Part shown: positions 1 to 7,837 of the stretch, one piece after another | Position numbering within the stretch: position 1 is the stretch's first letter | Layout: each line of letters starts with the position of its first letter | Assembly: GCF_000152985.1 (NCBI RefSeq) | Contig: NZ_CH672395.1 | Coordinates: forward strand, 1,803,713 to 1,867,712 | Direction of reading: 5' to 3' | Length of the DNA: 64,000 bases | DNA from: Leeuwenhoekiella blandensis MED217 | Lineage (GTDB): Bacteria > Bacteroidota > Bacteroidia > Flavobacteriales > Flavobacteriaceae | Translations under genes and position numbers: made by a program | Notes under the pieces: generated by a model | The model's database searches: none | What the model was told of the DNA's origin: nothing | The model's input: only the letters and a program-made list of their open reading frames with translations

Positions 1-767
1 GGATGCTTTAAAAGCCACGCATACATCACCTGATCAATATCTGTATTCAATGCTGCTGCAATAGTTTTTAAGACAGCAGCTAAGCGCTGTTCTTTTTCTG
101 TTTTTGGATTGAAAATTGCACCGCCGGCAAGTGGCGACCACGCCATCGGTTTAATCTTATGTTTTAAGAAATATTCGGTATTCTCATTCTCAAAATGCGC
201 TAAACAACTCACAGAGATCTCAACCTGATTGGTCGCTAAGGGCATATCAAGATAACTTTGCAGGGTATCAAATTGCGCCGGACTAAAGTTTGATACACCA
301 AAGTTGAGCACTTTACCGCTACTTTTAAGTTGATCAAAAGCCTTAGCAACTTCTTCAGGATTGAAAAAAGGCGCAGGGCGGTGCAGCAATAAAAGGTCAA
401 GACGATCTGTGCCTAAGTTTTTAAGTGAAGTTTCAGCTTGTTTTATAATGTATTCGGTGCTGTAATCATAGATTTTAATGTCAAGCTCCGGATTGTAATC
501 GGTAGCCATTTTGATGCCGCACTTGCTTATCAATTCCATCTTTTCGCGCAGCTCAGGTTTCAGTGCCAATGCACGGCCAAAATAAGCTTCACAGGTGTGA
601 TTTCCGTAGATATCTGCGTGATCAAAAGAGGTGATTCCCAATTCCAGAACTTGCTCAATGAGCTTTAAAAGTTGGTCGTCGCTCAAATTCCAATCGCGTA
701 AACGCCAGTATCCGTGAACGATGCGTGATAAGCTTAAGTTGTCATTAAGTGCAATTCTATTTTCCAT
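1..767 (-). CDS. Aldo/keto reductase, 3' end cut off by window edge
   Basis: The reading frame opens with an ATG at 767 (MENRIALNDNLSLSRIVHGY) and runs without a stop to position 1, so about 255 residues are visible and the C-terminus lies outside. It shows the NAD(P)H-dependent aldo/keto reductase barrel with the usual tetrad: Asp and Tyr in FDHADIYGNHTCEAYFG, Lys in LISKCGIK and His in LDLLLLHRP. The WSPLAGGAIF segment fits the phosphate-binding loop of YdhF-type oxidoreductases. It starts 2 bases after the stop of the CBM9-like lipoprotein, so it should be the last gene of the four-gene minus-strand operon. The substrate cannot be inferred. Confidence 0.9.
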   Translation of the reverse strand, partial: MENRIALNDNLSLSRIVHGYWRLRDWNLSDDQLLKLIEQVLELGITSFDHADIYGNHTCEAYFGRALALKPELREKMELISKCGIKMATDYNPELDIKIYDYSTEYIIKQAETSLKNLGTDRLDLLLLHRPAPFFNPEEVAKAFDQLKSSGKVLNFGVSNFSPAQFDTLQSYLDMPLATNQVEISVSCLAHFENENTEYFLKHKIKPMAWSPLAGGAIFNPKTEKEQRLAAVLKTIAAALNTDIDQVMYAWLLKH

Positions 768-769
768 AA

Positions 770-1510
770 TTATTGAATCAATTTTAGGGTTTCAAAAAGT
801 CCGGCATCCAAGTTTATGTGTCCCTCATAATCTTCAGGAATCGCAACAGAACCAAGAATCGTGTTGGTTGCTTTGGCATCAACGTGTTCAAAAGCGAGTG
901 CAAAGCCCATTAATTTTCCGGGTTTTAAAGATACAGCTTCATTGGGTTTGTTGGGCTGATATGTCGAATCAAAATTGGTTATTCTCAATTCCCAATATGC
1001 GGTAGTCCCATAATTTTTTAAAATGGAATAAACAGCGTGATGAGCAGTTCTCGGTTTTTTATTCTGATCTAGAAATACTGAAATGTTCGTTGGCGAAATT
1101 TGATATGCAAAAGCATTATAAGAATCTTCGTAGCTTCCGCCGCTGTTGTCTTCATCAACATAAACACTCAGGTGATCTTCGCTATTGAAGTTCTCCATTG
1201 GATTGCCAAAATTAGACTGAATTGTAATGTTTTCTAACCGAAGCAACACATATAGCGCATCAGGCGTCCACGTGAGTTTATATTGAATTGATGAATTTTC
1301 CGAAGCTTTTCCGCTCCAAATATGATCCATTTGTTTCCATTCTAGAGATTGCCATGCGGGATCGTGAGCTTTACCGTCGACCTTAGGAGCGATGATCGCT
1401 TTTTGAACCGGAGTAAAAGCAGTTGCTGACTTTTGAAATAATGGCGGCGGGCCGTCATTTTTGCCACACGCTATAAAAATCAGAAAGAAACAGCAGGAAA
1501 GAATTCTCAT
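770..1510 (-). CDS. Lipoprotein with a carbohydrate-binding family 9-like domain
   Basis: 246 residues. The N-terminus is a lipoprotein signal with lipobox-like FIACG, predicting attachment to the outer membrane or periplasmic face. The rest resembles the CBM9-like beta-sandwich found in Bacteroidota: VDGKAHDPAWQ near residue 45, then DALYVLLRLEN, EDHLSVYVDEDNSGGSYED and GFALAFEHVDA. No catalytic residues are apparent. It overlaps the end of the MFS gene by 4 bases (ATGA junction), so translation is probably coupled. Linked to a permease and an oxidoreductase, it may bind a sugar-like ligand, but that is inference. Confidence 0.75.
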   Translation of the reverse strand: MRILSCCFFLIFIACGKNDGPPPLFQKSATAFTPVQKAIIAPKVDGKAHDPAWQSLEWKQMDHIWSGKASENSSIQYKLTWTPDALYVLLRLENITIQSNFGNPMENFNSEDHLSVYVDEDNSGGSYEDSYNAFAYQISPTNISVFLDQNKKPRTAHHAVYSILKNYGTTAYWELRITNFDSTYQPNKPNEAVSLKPGKLMGFALAFEHVDAKATNTILGSVAIPEDYEGHINLDAGLFETLKLIQ

Positions 1511-2670
1511 AGTCTAGACCGGTACAAACTCAAAATTCCAAAGATAGGCCCCAGACTTAAAATCAAAAAGAGATAATCGATCTCAAAATGAATAACCCAA
1601 TGCTTGAGTAGTTGAATGCTAATTACGGTAATCGCAAATCCTATGCAATTAACGAGCGTCAGTGCGGTCCCGCGGTATTCGGGTGGTGCGTTACGCGCGA
1701 CCAATGTTGAAAATTGCGGACTATCAGCAACCACGGCAGCGCCCCATAGTAAAAGAAAGAAACTAAAAATCGCCGGTGGAAATTCAAAACTAAAAACAGA
1801 AACCAAACAGCAAATTCCTGAGATCAGGAGCGCGTAAAAGGCTACCTTTTTACTGCTTATTTTTTGAGTCAAAACGCCACCATAGGCACAGGAAATTGCA
1901 CCGATCGCAATGGCAAAAAAGGACCAAAGCGAAGTGTTGAGATAGACTTGATGTTCTGCTTGATAATAGTTTATAAAAACAGGTAGAAATCCCCAAAAAG
2001 CGTATAACTCCCACATATGTCCCCAATATCCAAAAGCCGCCCTTCTGAATTTTTTAGTCTGAAAAATAAAGGGAATGGCGTTTATCGAAAGTTTTTGCTG
2101 TGCTTTTCGATACGGACCATCAGCAACCAAAAAGCCGATTAATAGTCCGCCAACAGCAGCTAAGCCCGAAGTGACCAATGTGATAATCTTATAATCTACC
2201 GAAACTTCAAAACTGTTCAAAAAGTGGGGGAGTGCTGTACCTAGGACCAAGGCGCCAACCAAAAGTCCCAGAACTTTGCCTAAGCCTTTTTCAAAATAGT
2301 CTGCTGCGATTTTCATTCCAACGGGGTAAATTCCGGCCAGGAAAAAGCCGGTGCTTAATCGCGAAACCAATAAAGTGCCGCTTTCTGCCTGAGGTAAGAG
2401 TAACGCCAGATTGGTAATCGCTCCCAAAATCGCACTTACCGCAAAAACTTTAGAAGGCGAGAAGCGATCGGCAATTGCGAGTATTGCAAAAACAAGTGTT
2501 CCTAAGATGAATCCAAGCTGTACTGCGGCAAGTAAATCTCCCAGAAGATCAGGATTACCCAACCGGGTAACAGGAAGTTGCGGAACCACAATATTACCGA
2601 CAAACCACAGCGATGTTCCCAGAAATTGAGCGAGAACAATGAGAATAATAATTTGGGTTTGCTTAGGCAC
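1507..2670 (-). CDS. Major facilitator superfamily transporter
   Basis: 387 residues with about 12 hydrophobic helices. It opens with a strongly hydrophobic helix (TQIIILIVLAQFLGTSLWFV). The loop after helix 2 (FAIADRFSPSKVF region) has the Asp-Arg signature of MFS loop 2-3, and a similar half-repeat occurs at GGVLTQKISSKKVAFY. Length is usual for a drug- or sugar-efflux-type MFS protein in the inner membrane. It lies 9 bases after the TolB-like gene and overlaps the CBM9-like gene by 4 bases, so it is the second gene of the operon. The substrate cannot be told from sequence alone. Confidence 0.88.
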   Translation of the reverse strand: MPKQTQIIILIVLAQFLGTSLWFVGNIVVPQLPVTRLGNPDLLGDLLAAVQLGFILGTLVFAILAIADRFSPSKVFAVSAILGAITNLALLLPQAESGTLLVSRLSTGFFLAGIYPVGMKIAADYFEKGLGKVLGLLVGALVLGTALPHFLNSFEVSVDYKIITLVTSGLAAVGGLLIGFLVADGPYRKAQQKLSINAIPFIFQTKKFRRAAFGYWGHMWELYAFWGFLPVFINYYQAEHQVYLNTSLWSFFAIAIGAISCAYGGVLTQKISSKKVAFYALLISGICCLVSVFSFEFPPAIFSFFLLLWGAAVVADSPQFSTLVARNAPPEYRGTALTLVNCIGFAITVISIQLLKHWVIHFEIDYLFLILSLGPIFGILSLYRSRL

Positions 2671-2679
2671 CTATTGAAT

Positions 2680-3561
2680 TTAGTTTTCTACAGGTTCTGC
2701 CGCTACTGCGAGGTATTTTCCGTCAGGACTCACAGTCATTCTGGTGATATTTTTAAGACCATAGCTGTTTAAACTCGTGGCAAACGTCCAGGCCGGTTCT
2801 CCAAATAGATCATAGACAAAAAGACTATCGCCGCTACCTACGAGAATTCGGTTTTCATCGAGCCACGTATAATCTTGGCGACCTATGGGCATCTCACATA
2901 CAAAATAGCTTGTAGGTTCGTCACCCGAAAAATCTAGCGTATACAGGTCCATATTTTGGGTTTCATTTTCTACCGTATAACTCATCGAGTTGCTATTGGG
3001 GACTTTTTGTAACGACCTACCGGAATTTGTAATGATGTTCTCAGAAGTTCCTTTTTCTGAATTTATAAGGAAGAGATCCATTTGATTTGGCTGTAAAACC
3101 GAAGCAATAAACGTGTGCTCATCGTAAAATGAAAAATAACCAACCTGACTGCTGTCTAAGAGTTTTTTGAAGGCTTTGGTTTGAAAATCATATTGCGCCA
3201 AGCGCTGACGGCCTTCAGGATCTTGACGTACCGCAACGATCGTTTCAGTATTAGGAATGCGTTGCGGAGAGAAAAAACCGCTATTCGGTTCGTTTGTGAA
3301 AATCGAAGTTTTAGACTTATTTATATTATAAATGCCAATTGCAGTGAGACTATCCTGAGTGCGGCTGTAGAGTAACGTGTGCTCATTATAAAATGAAGGC
3401 TGATTGTCATAACCTGCATTTTGAGAAATGTTTTTACCACTTACAATTTCAATAGTGGTAGGAGTTGTTTTGATCTCAAAAAGAAAAATCTCCGTGTCTT
3501 CTTGTGCTTGAAGTGAAAGGCTCATTACAAACGCAAGCAGTATAAATCCTATTTTTTGCAT
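2680..3561 (-). CDS. TolB-like beta-propeller secreted protein
   Basis: 293 residues with a cleavable signal peptide ending near LSLQAQ. The mature part is made of repeated blades resembling TolB/WD40-like PD40 repeats: QPSFYNEHTLLYSRTQD, FFSPQRIPNTETIVAVRQDPEG, YFSFYDEHTFIASVLQPNQ and RMTVSPDGKYLAVA. Such propellers usually mediate protein contacts in the periplasm; no catalytic site is visible. It is the first gene of the minus-strand cluster and follows a promoter-like element at 3579-3606. The precise function is unknown. Confidence 0.7.
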   Translation of the reverse strand: MQKIGFILLAFVMSLSLQAQEDTEIFLFEIKTTPTTIEIVSGKNISQNAGYDNQPSFYNEHTLLYSRTQDSLTAIGIYNINKSKTSIFTNEPNSGFFSPQRIPNTETIVAVRQDPEGRQRLAQYDFQTKAFKKLLDSSQVGYFSFYDEHTFIASVLQPNQMDLFLINSEKGTSENIITNSGRSLQKVPNSNSMSYTVENETQNMDLYTLDFSGDEPTSYFVCEMPIGRQDYTWLDENRILVGSGDSLFVYDLFGEPAWTFATSLNSYGLKNITRMTVSPDGKYLAVAAEPVEN

Positions 3562-3578
3562 AAACTAAGTTGAAGTTT

Positions 3579-3606
3579 TAAAGATACAATGTTTCTTACA
3601 TCACAA
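3579..3606 (-). promoter_or_regulatory. Candidate promoter of the propeller-MFS-CBM9-AKR operon
   Basis: On the minus strand a TTG (3604-3606) is followed after 17 bases by TATCTTTA (3579-3586), one base off the Bacteroidota -7 consensus TAnnTTTG. The first gene starts at 3561, giving a short leader. Spacing and position fit the housekeeping sigma factor of this phylum. Confidence 0.5.
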
Positions 3607-3636
3607 CCAAAGTAATCAAGATTTGAGCCATTCTTT

Positions 3637-3737
3637 GTCATTTCGACCGATAGGGAGAAATCACACAAGAAGCTCAAAGTATTTCATTTAGAATTTCCCA
3701 AGCAGGATGTGATCTCTCCTGCCGTCGGGATTACGAT
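3637..3737. repeat. Palindromic repeat, copy A (REP/MITE-like)
   Basis: A roughly 100-base element. Its ends form an imperfect inverted repeat: GTCATTTCGACCGATAGGGA at the left and, read from the other strand, GTAATCCCGACGGCAGGAGA at the right. The interior (AGAAGCT...AAGCAGGATGTGATCTC) matches copy B at 4110-4207 closely and in the same orientation. It ends one base before the stop codon of the GIY-YIG gene. Confidence 0.8.
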
Positions 3738-3738
3738 G

Positions 3739-4032
3739 CTAAAAAACTTCATTATTTAATGTTTTCCAACATGGGTTGAAACTTGAAATCAAGTCATTTT
3801 TCTTTTCACGACGCCATTTTTTTAATTCTTTTTCTCGTGCTATAGCAGTATCAGGATTATCGTAGACTTCATAATAAACTAAATAGATGCAATTGTATTT
3901 GCCGGCAAAAGACTTTTTAGCATTTATGCTATCAAAATGATGCTGATCTAATCTTCTCTGAATATTGTTAGTTATACCTATGTAAATTGTGGTTCTATAT
4001 TCATTAGTAAGTATGTAAACTAGATAATTCAC
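3739..4032 (-). CDS. Small GIY-YIG domain endonuclease-like protein
   Basis: 97 residues covering a stand-alone GIY-YIG domain (UPF0213/YhbQ-like). The YVYIL-type opening is seen as YLVYILTN, the YIG strand as TIYIGITNNIQRRLDQH with its catalytic-type Arg, followed by YLVYYEVYDNPDTAIAREKE with the conserved Glu, then KKWRREKK and NPCWKTL. These proteins are small nucleases or nuclease relatives whose roles are mostly unsettled. The gene sits between two direct copies of a palindromic repeat, and its stop codon touches copy A. It has no operon partner. That arrangement hints at a mobile or repeat-associated unit rather than a housekeeping role. Confidence 0.85.
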   Translation of the reverse strand: MNYLVYILTNEYRTTIYIGITNNIQRRLDQHHFDSINAKKSFAGKYNCIYLVYYEVYDNPDTAIAREKELKKWRREKKNDLISSFNPCWKTLNNEVF

Positions 4033-4109
4033 CCAAATTCTTTTTGAAAGTAATTGAAATTAGTAAAAAAGAAGAAGCTATCAACTTATATTTAGATGTG
4101 ACCACTTTA

Positions 4110-4207
4110 GTCATTTCGACTGATAGGGAGAAATCACAAAAGAAGCTAAAGGAACTTCAATTTGAATTTACTAAGCAGGATGTGATCTCTCCTTCCGTCG
4201 AGATGAC
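4110..4207. repeat. Palindromic repeat, copy B (REP/MITE-like)
   Basis: Second copy of the element at 3637-3737, in direct orientation. The termini are nearly complementary: GTCATTTCGACTGATAGGGA at the left against GTCATCTCGACGGAAGGAGA read from the opposite strand at the right. It lies 77 bases upstream of the GIY-YIG start codon. Confidence 0.8.
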
Positions 4208-4225
4208 TGAATAGTAAAAAACAAA

Positions 4226-4246
4226 CCCCAAAGCAAAGCTTTGGGG
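4226..4246 (-). terminator. Terminator of the fad operon
   Basis: Perfect 9-base stem CCCCAAAGC / GCTTTGGGG around a 3-base loop, followed on the minus strand by a T-rich run (TTTGTTTTTT). It lies 38 bases after the fadE stop codon. Confidence 0.85.
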
Positions 4247-4284
4247 ATGAATTCAAATCAAAATGTAACTATTAGGGCAAAATT

Positions 4285-6093
4285 TTAAAACGGATAGGTG
4301 TTTTCTTCCGTTACTTTTTCAGCGATGGTATTACGTAAAGCAACCACATTAGGCTGATTTTGATATTTTGTGAAACGCTTAAGACCCATAAGCATCATAC
4401 GCTGCTCATCACCTTCTGCAAAAGACACAATACCTTCTTTTGCTTTTTGGTTAATAATATCTACAGCGTGATACAGGTACAATTGCGCCATTGCGATTTG
4501 CTCTTTCTGAGTGTCTTCGCCAAAGCGTTTTACATTTTTTTCGGTACGTAAAATGGCACTTTCTGCCATATAGATCTCAATCAAAATATCTGAAGCGGCC
4601 ATCAACAATTGCTGATGTTCTTCTAATTCTGGTCCGTATTTCTGAATGGCACTACCAGCTACCATCAAGAATACTTTTTTCAGTTTAGCGATCATCGCTT
4701 TTTCTTCAGAAAGTACTTCAGAATAATCTGGTGTATCAAAAGAAGGGATTCCGGTTAATTCATCTGCAACTGCCATCGCGGGATTCAATAAATCCACGTG
4801 ACCTTTCATCGCTTTTTTAACCAGCATTCCTACCGCAAGCATTCGGTTGATCTCGTTGGTACCTTCGTAAATACGCGAAATACGGGCATCTCTCCAGGCA
4901 GCTTCCATCGGCGCGTCGGCACTGAAGCCCATTCCACCATAGATCTGAATACCTTCATCGGCACAATTTTGCATATCTTCTGAAGCGGCAACTTTAAGAA
5001 TAGAACACTCGATCGCATACTCTTCGACACCTTTCAATTCGGCTTCCTGATGGCTGTTACCATCGGCCATTCTGATTGCGATTCGGTCCTCAATATTTTT
5101 AGCCGCACGGTACGAAGCACTTTCGCACACGTAAGCATTTGTAGCCATTTCAGCTAATTTGTACTTAATTGCACCAAATTGGGCAATCGGTGTTTTAAAC
5201 TGAACACGCTCGTTTGCATATTTCACGCCCATATCGATGATACGACGTTGTGCGTCAAGACAGGCAGCAGCAAGTTTAATACGGCCTACGTTAAGCGCAT
5301 TCATTGCGATCTTAAAACCTTCGCCACGACCGGCAAGCATATTTTCTACAGGAACGACGGTATCATTGAAAAATACCTGACGGGTAGAAGAGGAGTGAAT
5401 ACCTAATTTTTTTTCTTCTTCACCCAGTGAAATTCCATTTGAAGAGTCATTTTCTACAATGAAACCGGTGATGTTTTTATCATCTTCAATGCGGGCGAAA
5501 ACTATAAACAGATTACAGAAACCGGCATTAGAGATCCACATCTTCTGACCGTTGATCTTATAGCTTTTCCCGTCTGCTGAAAGTTCTGCTTTGGTTTTAC
5601 CACTGTTGGCGTCAGAACCTGCTCCCGGCTCGGTTAAGCAATAGGCGCCAAACCACTCTCCGGTAGCCAATTTAGGAACGTATTTTTTCTTTTGCTCTTC
5701 GGTACCATAAAGGGTGATTGGCATTGTACCAATACCGGTGTGCGCACCAAAGGCCGTCGCGATAGAACCCGTAGCTCCGGAAATATAGTCGCAAACAAGC
5801 ATTGTTGAAACAAAGCCCATTCCCAGACCATCGTATTCATCAGGAACAGCGATACCAAGAAGACCGAGTTCACCCGCTTTACGCATCACTTCTTCGGTAA
5901 GCGCATAGTCTTTATGTTCAAAACGTTCTTTGTTAGGAACGATCTCACGGTCAACAAATTCTTTAACCGTTTCCTTCATCATTTTTTGCTCCTCATTAAA
6001 ATCTTCGGGAGTAAAAACATCTTCACAAGCGGTTTCTTTCACTAAGAATTGCCCGCCACGTAGAATTTCTTTTTTATCTGCTGTTTCTGCCAT
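4285..6093 (-). CDS. fadE: Acyl-CoA dehydrogenase (FadE type)
   Basis: 602 residues, the length of the large FadE-type acyl-CoA dehydrogenases (the Bacillus FadE class), which carry an extra C-terminal domain. It oxidises acyl-CoA to trans-2-enoyl-CoA using FAD. Visible motifs are CLTEPGAGSDANSGKT (flavin/acyl contact), KMWISNAGFCNLFIVFARI, QIYGGMGFSADAPMEAAWRD and RISRIYEGTNEINR, where the Glu of YEGT (near residue 430) is the catalytic base. The C-terminal 170 residues form the extra helical part. It is the last gene of the fad operon, 106 bases after fadA, and is followed by a strong terminator. Confidence 0.93.
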   Translation of the reverse strand: MAETADKKEILRGGQFLVKETACEDVFTPEDFNEEQKMMKETVKEFVDREIVPNKERFEHKDYALTEEVMRKAGELGLLGIAVPDEYDGLGMGFVSTMLVCDYISGATGSIATAFGAHTGIGTMPITLYGTEEQKKKYVPKLATGEWFGAYCLTEPGAGSDANSGKTKAELSADGKSYKINGQKMWISNAGFCNLFIVFARIEDDKNITGFIVENDSSNGISLGEEEKKLGIHSSSTRQVFFNDTVVPVENMLAGRGEGFKIAMNALNVGRIKLAAACLDAQRRIIDMGVKYANERVQFKTPIAQFGAIKYKLAEMATNAYVCESASYRAAKNIEDRIAIRMADGNSHQEAELKGVEEYAIECSILKVAASEDMQNCADEGIQIYGGMGFSADAPMEAAWRDARISRIYEGTNEINRMLAVGMLVKKAMKGHVDLLNPAMAVADELTGIPSFDTPDYSEVLSEEKAMIAKLKKVFLMVAGSAIQKYGPELEEHQQLLMAASDILIEIYMAESAILRTEKNVKRFGEDTQKEQIAMAQLYLYHAVDIINQKAKEGIVSFAEGDEQRMMLMGLKRFTKYQNQPNVVALRNTIAEKVTEENTYPF

Positions 6094-6199
6094 TTTTTAA
6101 GATATAAGTATTGAGATTTTAGATTTTAGAAACCTTAGTCTCAAGTGTGTTTTTAAATTTTATTTAGATGTCTGATATCTCTGGTCTAGAGTCTCAAGT
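6094..6199. repeat. AGACT/CTAGA-type degenerate repeat between fadE and fadA
   Basis: This 106-base spacer is built largely from variants of AGACTTGAGACTCTAGACC and TCTAAAATCTAAAATCTC (minus-strand reading). The same kind of low-complexity AGACT/TCTAAA text recurs in the two spacers around the four-helix-bundle gene at 7391-7437 and 7795-7837 and was not noticed elsewhere in the window. Confidence 0.6.
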
Positions 6200-7390
6200 C
6201 TAATTGAGGAACTCATAAATCCCGGCTGCACCTTGACCGGTACCAACGCACATCGTCACAACGCCGTATTTATTTTTCATTTCGCGTTTGCGCATTTCAT
6301 CAAAAAGCTGAACGGAAAGTTTAGCTCCCGTACAACCTAGCGGGTGACCTAAAGCGATTGCACCACCGTTGACGTTTACGATATCCGGATTGAGACCTAA
6401 CTCTCTGATCACTGCTAAAGATTGCGACGCGAATGCTTCATTCAATTCGATTAGGTCGATATCTTTCTGCTGTAATCCGGCTTGTTTTAATGCCTTTGGA
6501 ATGGCTTTAACCGGACCAATTCCCATAATGCGTGGTTCCACACCAACGGCAGCGAAATTCACCAGGCGAGCTATAGGCTCTAATTTTAATTCTTTAACCA
6601 TTTCTTCGCTCATCACTAGTACGAATGCTGCACCGTCACTCATTTGTGAAGAGTTACCTGCGGTTACGCTTCCGCCTTCGGCGAAAACAGGACGTAGTTT
6701 CGCCAGAATTTCAAGCTTGGTATCTGCACGAGGACCTTCGTCTTTGCTAACCGTATAGGTTTTAGTTTCTTTCTTTCCGGCACCATTTACAAAAGTGTGT
6801 TCAACATCAATCGGAACGATTTGCTCTTTAAAACGATCTTCTTCCTGCGCTTTTAAGGCTTTCTGATGCGAGTTGTATGCAAACTCATCCTGATCTTCAC
6901 GAGAAACATTAAATTGATTGGCAACCGCTTCTGCAGTAAGACCCATTCCCCAGTAATAATCTTCATTTCCGGCTTTTGCCACTTTATAATCAGGAACCGG
7001 TTTGTAACCACCCATCGGGATGTAACTCATACTTTCGGCACCCCCGGCGATAATACAATCAGCCATTCCTGCCTGAATTTTAGCCGAAGCCATAGCGATG
7101 GTTTCTATTCCTGAAGCGCAATAACGGTTCACCGTCACTCCCGGTACGTCTTCGATCTTTAATCCCATCAACGAGATCAATCGCCCTACGTTAAGGCCTT
7201 GCTCAGCTTCCGGCATCGCGTTACCTACCATCACGTCATCAATGCGCTTCTTGTCAAAATCAGGAAGCTCGTTCATCATGTAATCGATGGTTTCTGCGGC
7301 GAGTTCGTCTGGTCTCTTAAATCGGAACAAACCTCGCGGTGCTTTCCCTACGGCTGTTCTGTATGCTTTTACGATATATGCTGTTTTCAT
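6200..7390 (-). CDS. fadA: 3-ketoacyl-CoA thiolase / acetyl-CoA acyltransferase
   Basis: 396 residues, the normal thiolase length. It cleaves 3-ketoacyl-CoA to acetyl-CoA and a shortened acyl-CoA, the last step of each beta-oxidation round. The acyl-accepting Cys is at residue 91 in VNRYCASGIET. His349 lies in IALGHPLGCTGA, and the second active Cys is residue 381 in TMCVGTGQGAAG. The gene is in the fad operon between the four-helix-bundle gene (47 bases upstream) and fadE. Context argues for beta-oxidation rather than a biosynthetic acetoacetyl-CoA thiolase role. Confidence 0.93.
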   Translation of the reverse strand: MKTAYIVKAYRTAVGKAPRGLFRFKRPDELAAETIDYMMNELPDFDKKRIDDVMVGNAMPEAEQGLNVGRLISLMGLKIEDVPGVTVNRYCASGIETIAMASAKIQAGMADCIIAGGAESMSYIPMGGYKPVPDYKVAKAGNEDYYWGMGLTAEAVANQFNVSREDQDEFAYNSHQKALKAQEEDRFKEQIVPIDVEHTFVNGAGKKETKTYTVSKDEGPRADTKLEILAKLRPVFAEGGSVTAGNSSQMSDGAAFVLVMSEEMVKELKLEPIARLVNFAAVGVEPRIMGIGPVKAIPKALKQAGLQQKDIDLIELNEAFASQSLAVIRELGLNPDIVNVNGGAIALGHPLGCTGAKLSVQLFDEMRKREMKNKYGVVTMCVGTGQGAAGIYEFLN

Positions 7391-7437
7391 TTATTAGATT
7401 TTAGATTCTAGACTTGAGATATGAGATAATCTTTAGT
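7391..7437. repeat. AGACT-type repeat between fadA and the four-helix-bundle gene
   Basis: The 47-base spacer reads on the minus strand as short units such as CTCAAGTCTAGAATCTAAAA, like the spacer at 6094-6199. The stop codon of the upstream four-helix-bundle gene (TAG, 7438-7440) is itself part of a TAGACTAAAG unit. Confidence 0.55.
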
Positions 7438-7794
7438 CTATTTTGAAAATTTCTTTATTAGCGTATAATTCATCTTTTGAACCTCTTCCAATTCTTTTAA
7501 GATATTTGAAAGTTGTTCATCTTCAGATATAAGACCTAAGCGTTGTGCCAAAATAAGCTGTGTATACAGTTCATTAGAAGAGCCACTCGCAATTCCTAGG
7601 AAATTTTTAAACTCTCCATCTGTATTTCTTCCAGCTCCCTCGGCAATATTAGAAGGAATACTTACGGCACTTCTTCTAATTTGACTTGTCAAACCAAATT
7701 TTTCTTCCTTTGGAAATTCAGCCGAAATTAAATAGGTACTTTCTGCGATATCCATCGCTTTCTGCCAAATCTTAAGTTCTTGAAAATTATGCAT
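7438..7794 (-). CDS. Four-helix bundle protein (23S rRNA intervening-sequence / S23 family)
   Basis: 118 residues matching the S23-type four-helix-bundle family. It has the opening FQELKIWQKAMDIAESTY, the hallmark GLTSQIRRSAVSIPSNIAEG, then GRNTDGEFKNFLGIASGSSN and a final helix. Members were first seen inside 23S rRNA intervening sequences, and relatives include the Avd accessory protein of diversity-generating retroelements. No biochemical role is established for stand-alone copies. It has no relation to fatty acid breakdown but sits in the fad operon between fadN and fadA, flanked on both sides by AGACT-type repeats, so it looks like an insertion. No reverse transcriptase or template repeat was seen nearby. 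Confidence 0.9.
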   Translation of the reverse strand: MHNFQELKIWQKAMDIAESTYLISAEFPKEEKFGLTSQIRRSAVSIPSNIAEGAGRNTDGEFKNFLGIASGSSNELYTQLILAQRLGLISEDEQLSNILKELEEVQKMNYTLIKKFSK

Positions 7795-7837
7795 AGGATT
7801 TATTTTAGTCTATGGTCTTGTATCTAAAGTCTCTAGT
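7795..7837. repeat. AGACT-type repeat between the four-helix-bundle gene and fadN
   Basis: The 43-base spacer reads on the minus strand as tandem-like units: ACTAGAGACTTTAGATACAA followed by GACCATAGACTAAA. It begins within the fadN stop codon (TAG) and resembles the other two spacers of this operon. Confidence 0.55.

Noticed and set aside
3637..4207. CRISPR array
   Set aside because: Only two repeats, each about 100 bases and palindromic, with a gene between them. There are no regularly spaced short repeats and no cas genes.
7438..7794. Diversity-generating retroelement (Avd-like protein)
   Set aside because: No reverse transcriptase, template/variable repeat pair or target gene is nearby; the protein fits the broader S23 four-helix family.
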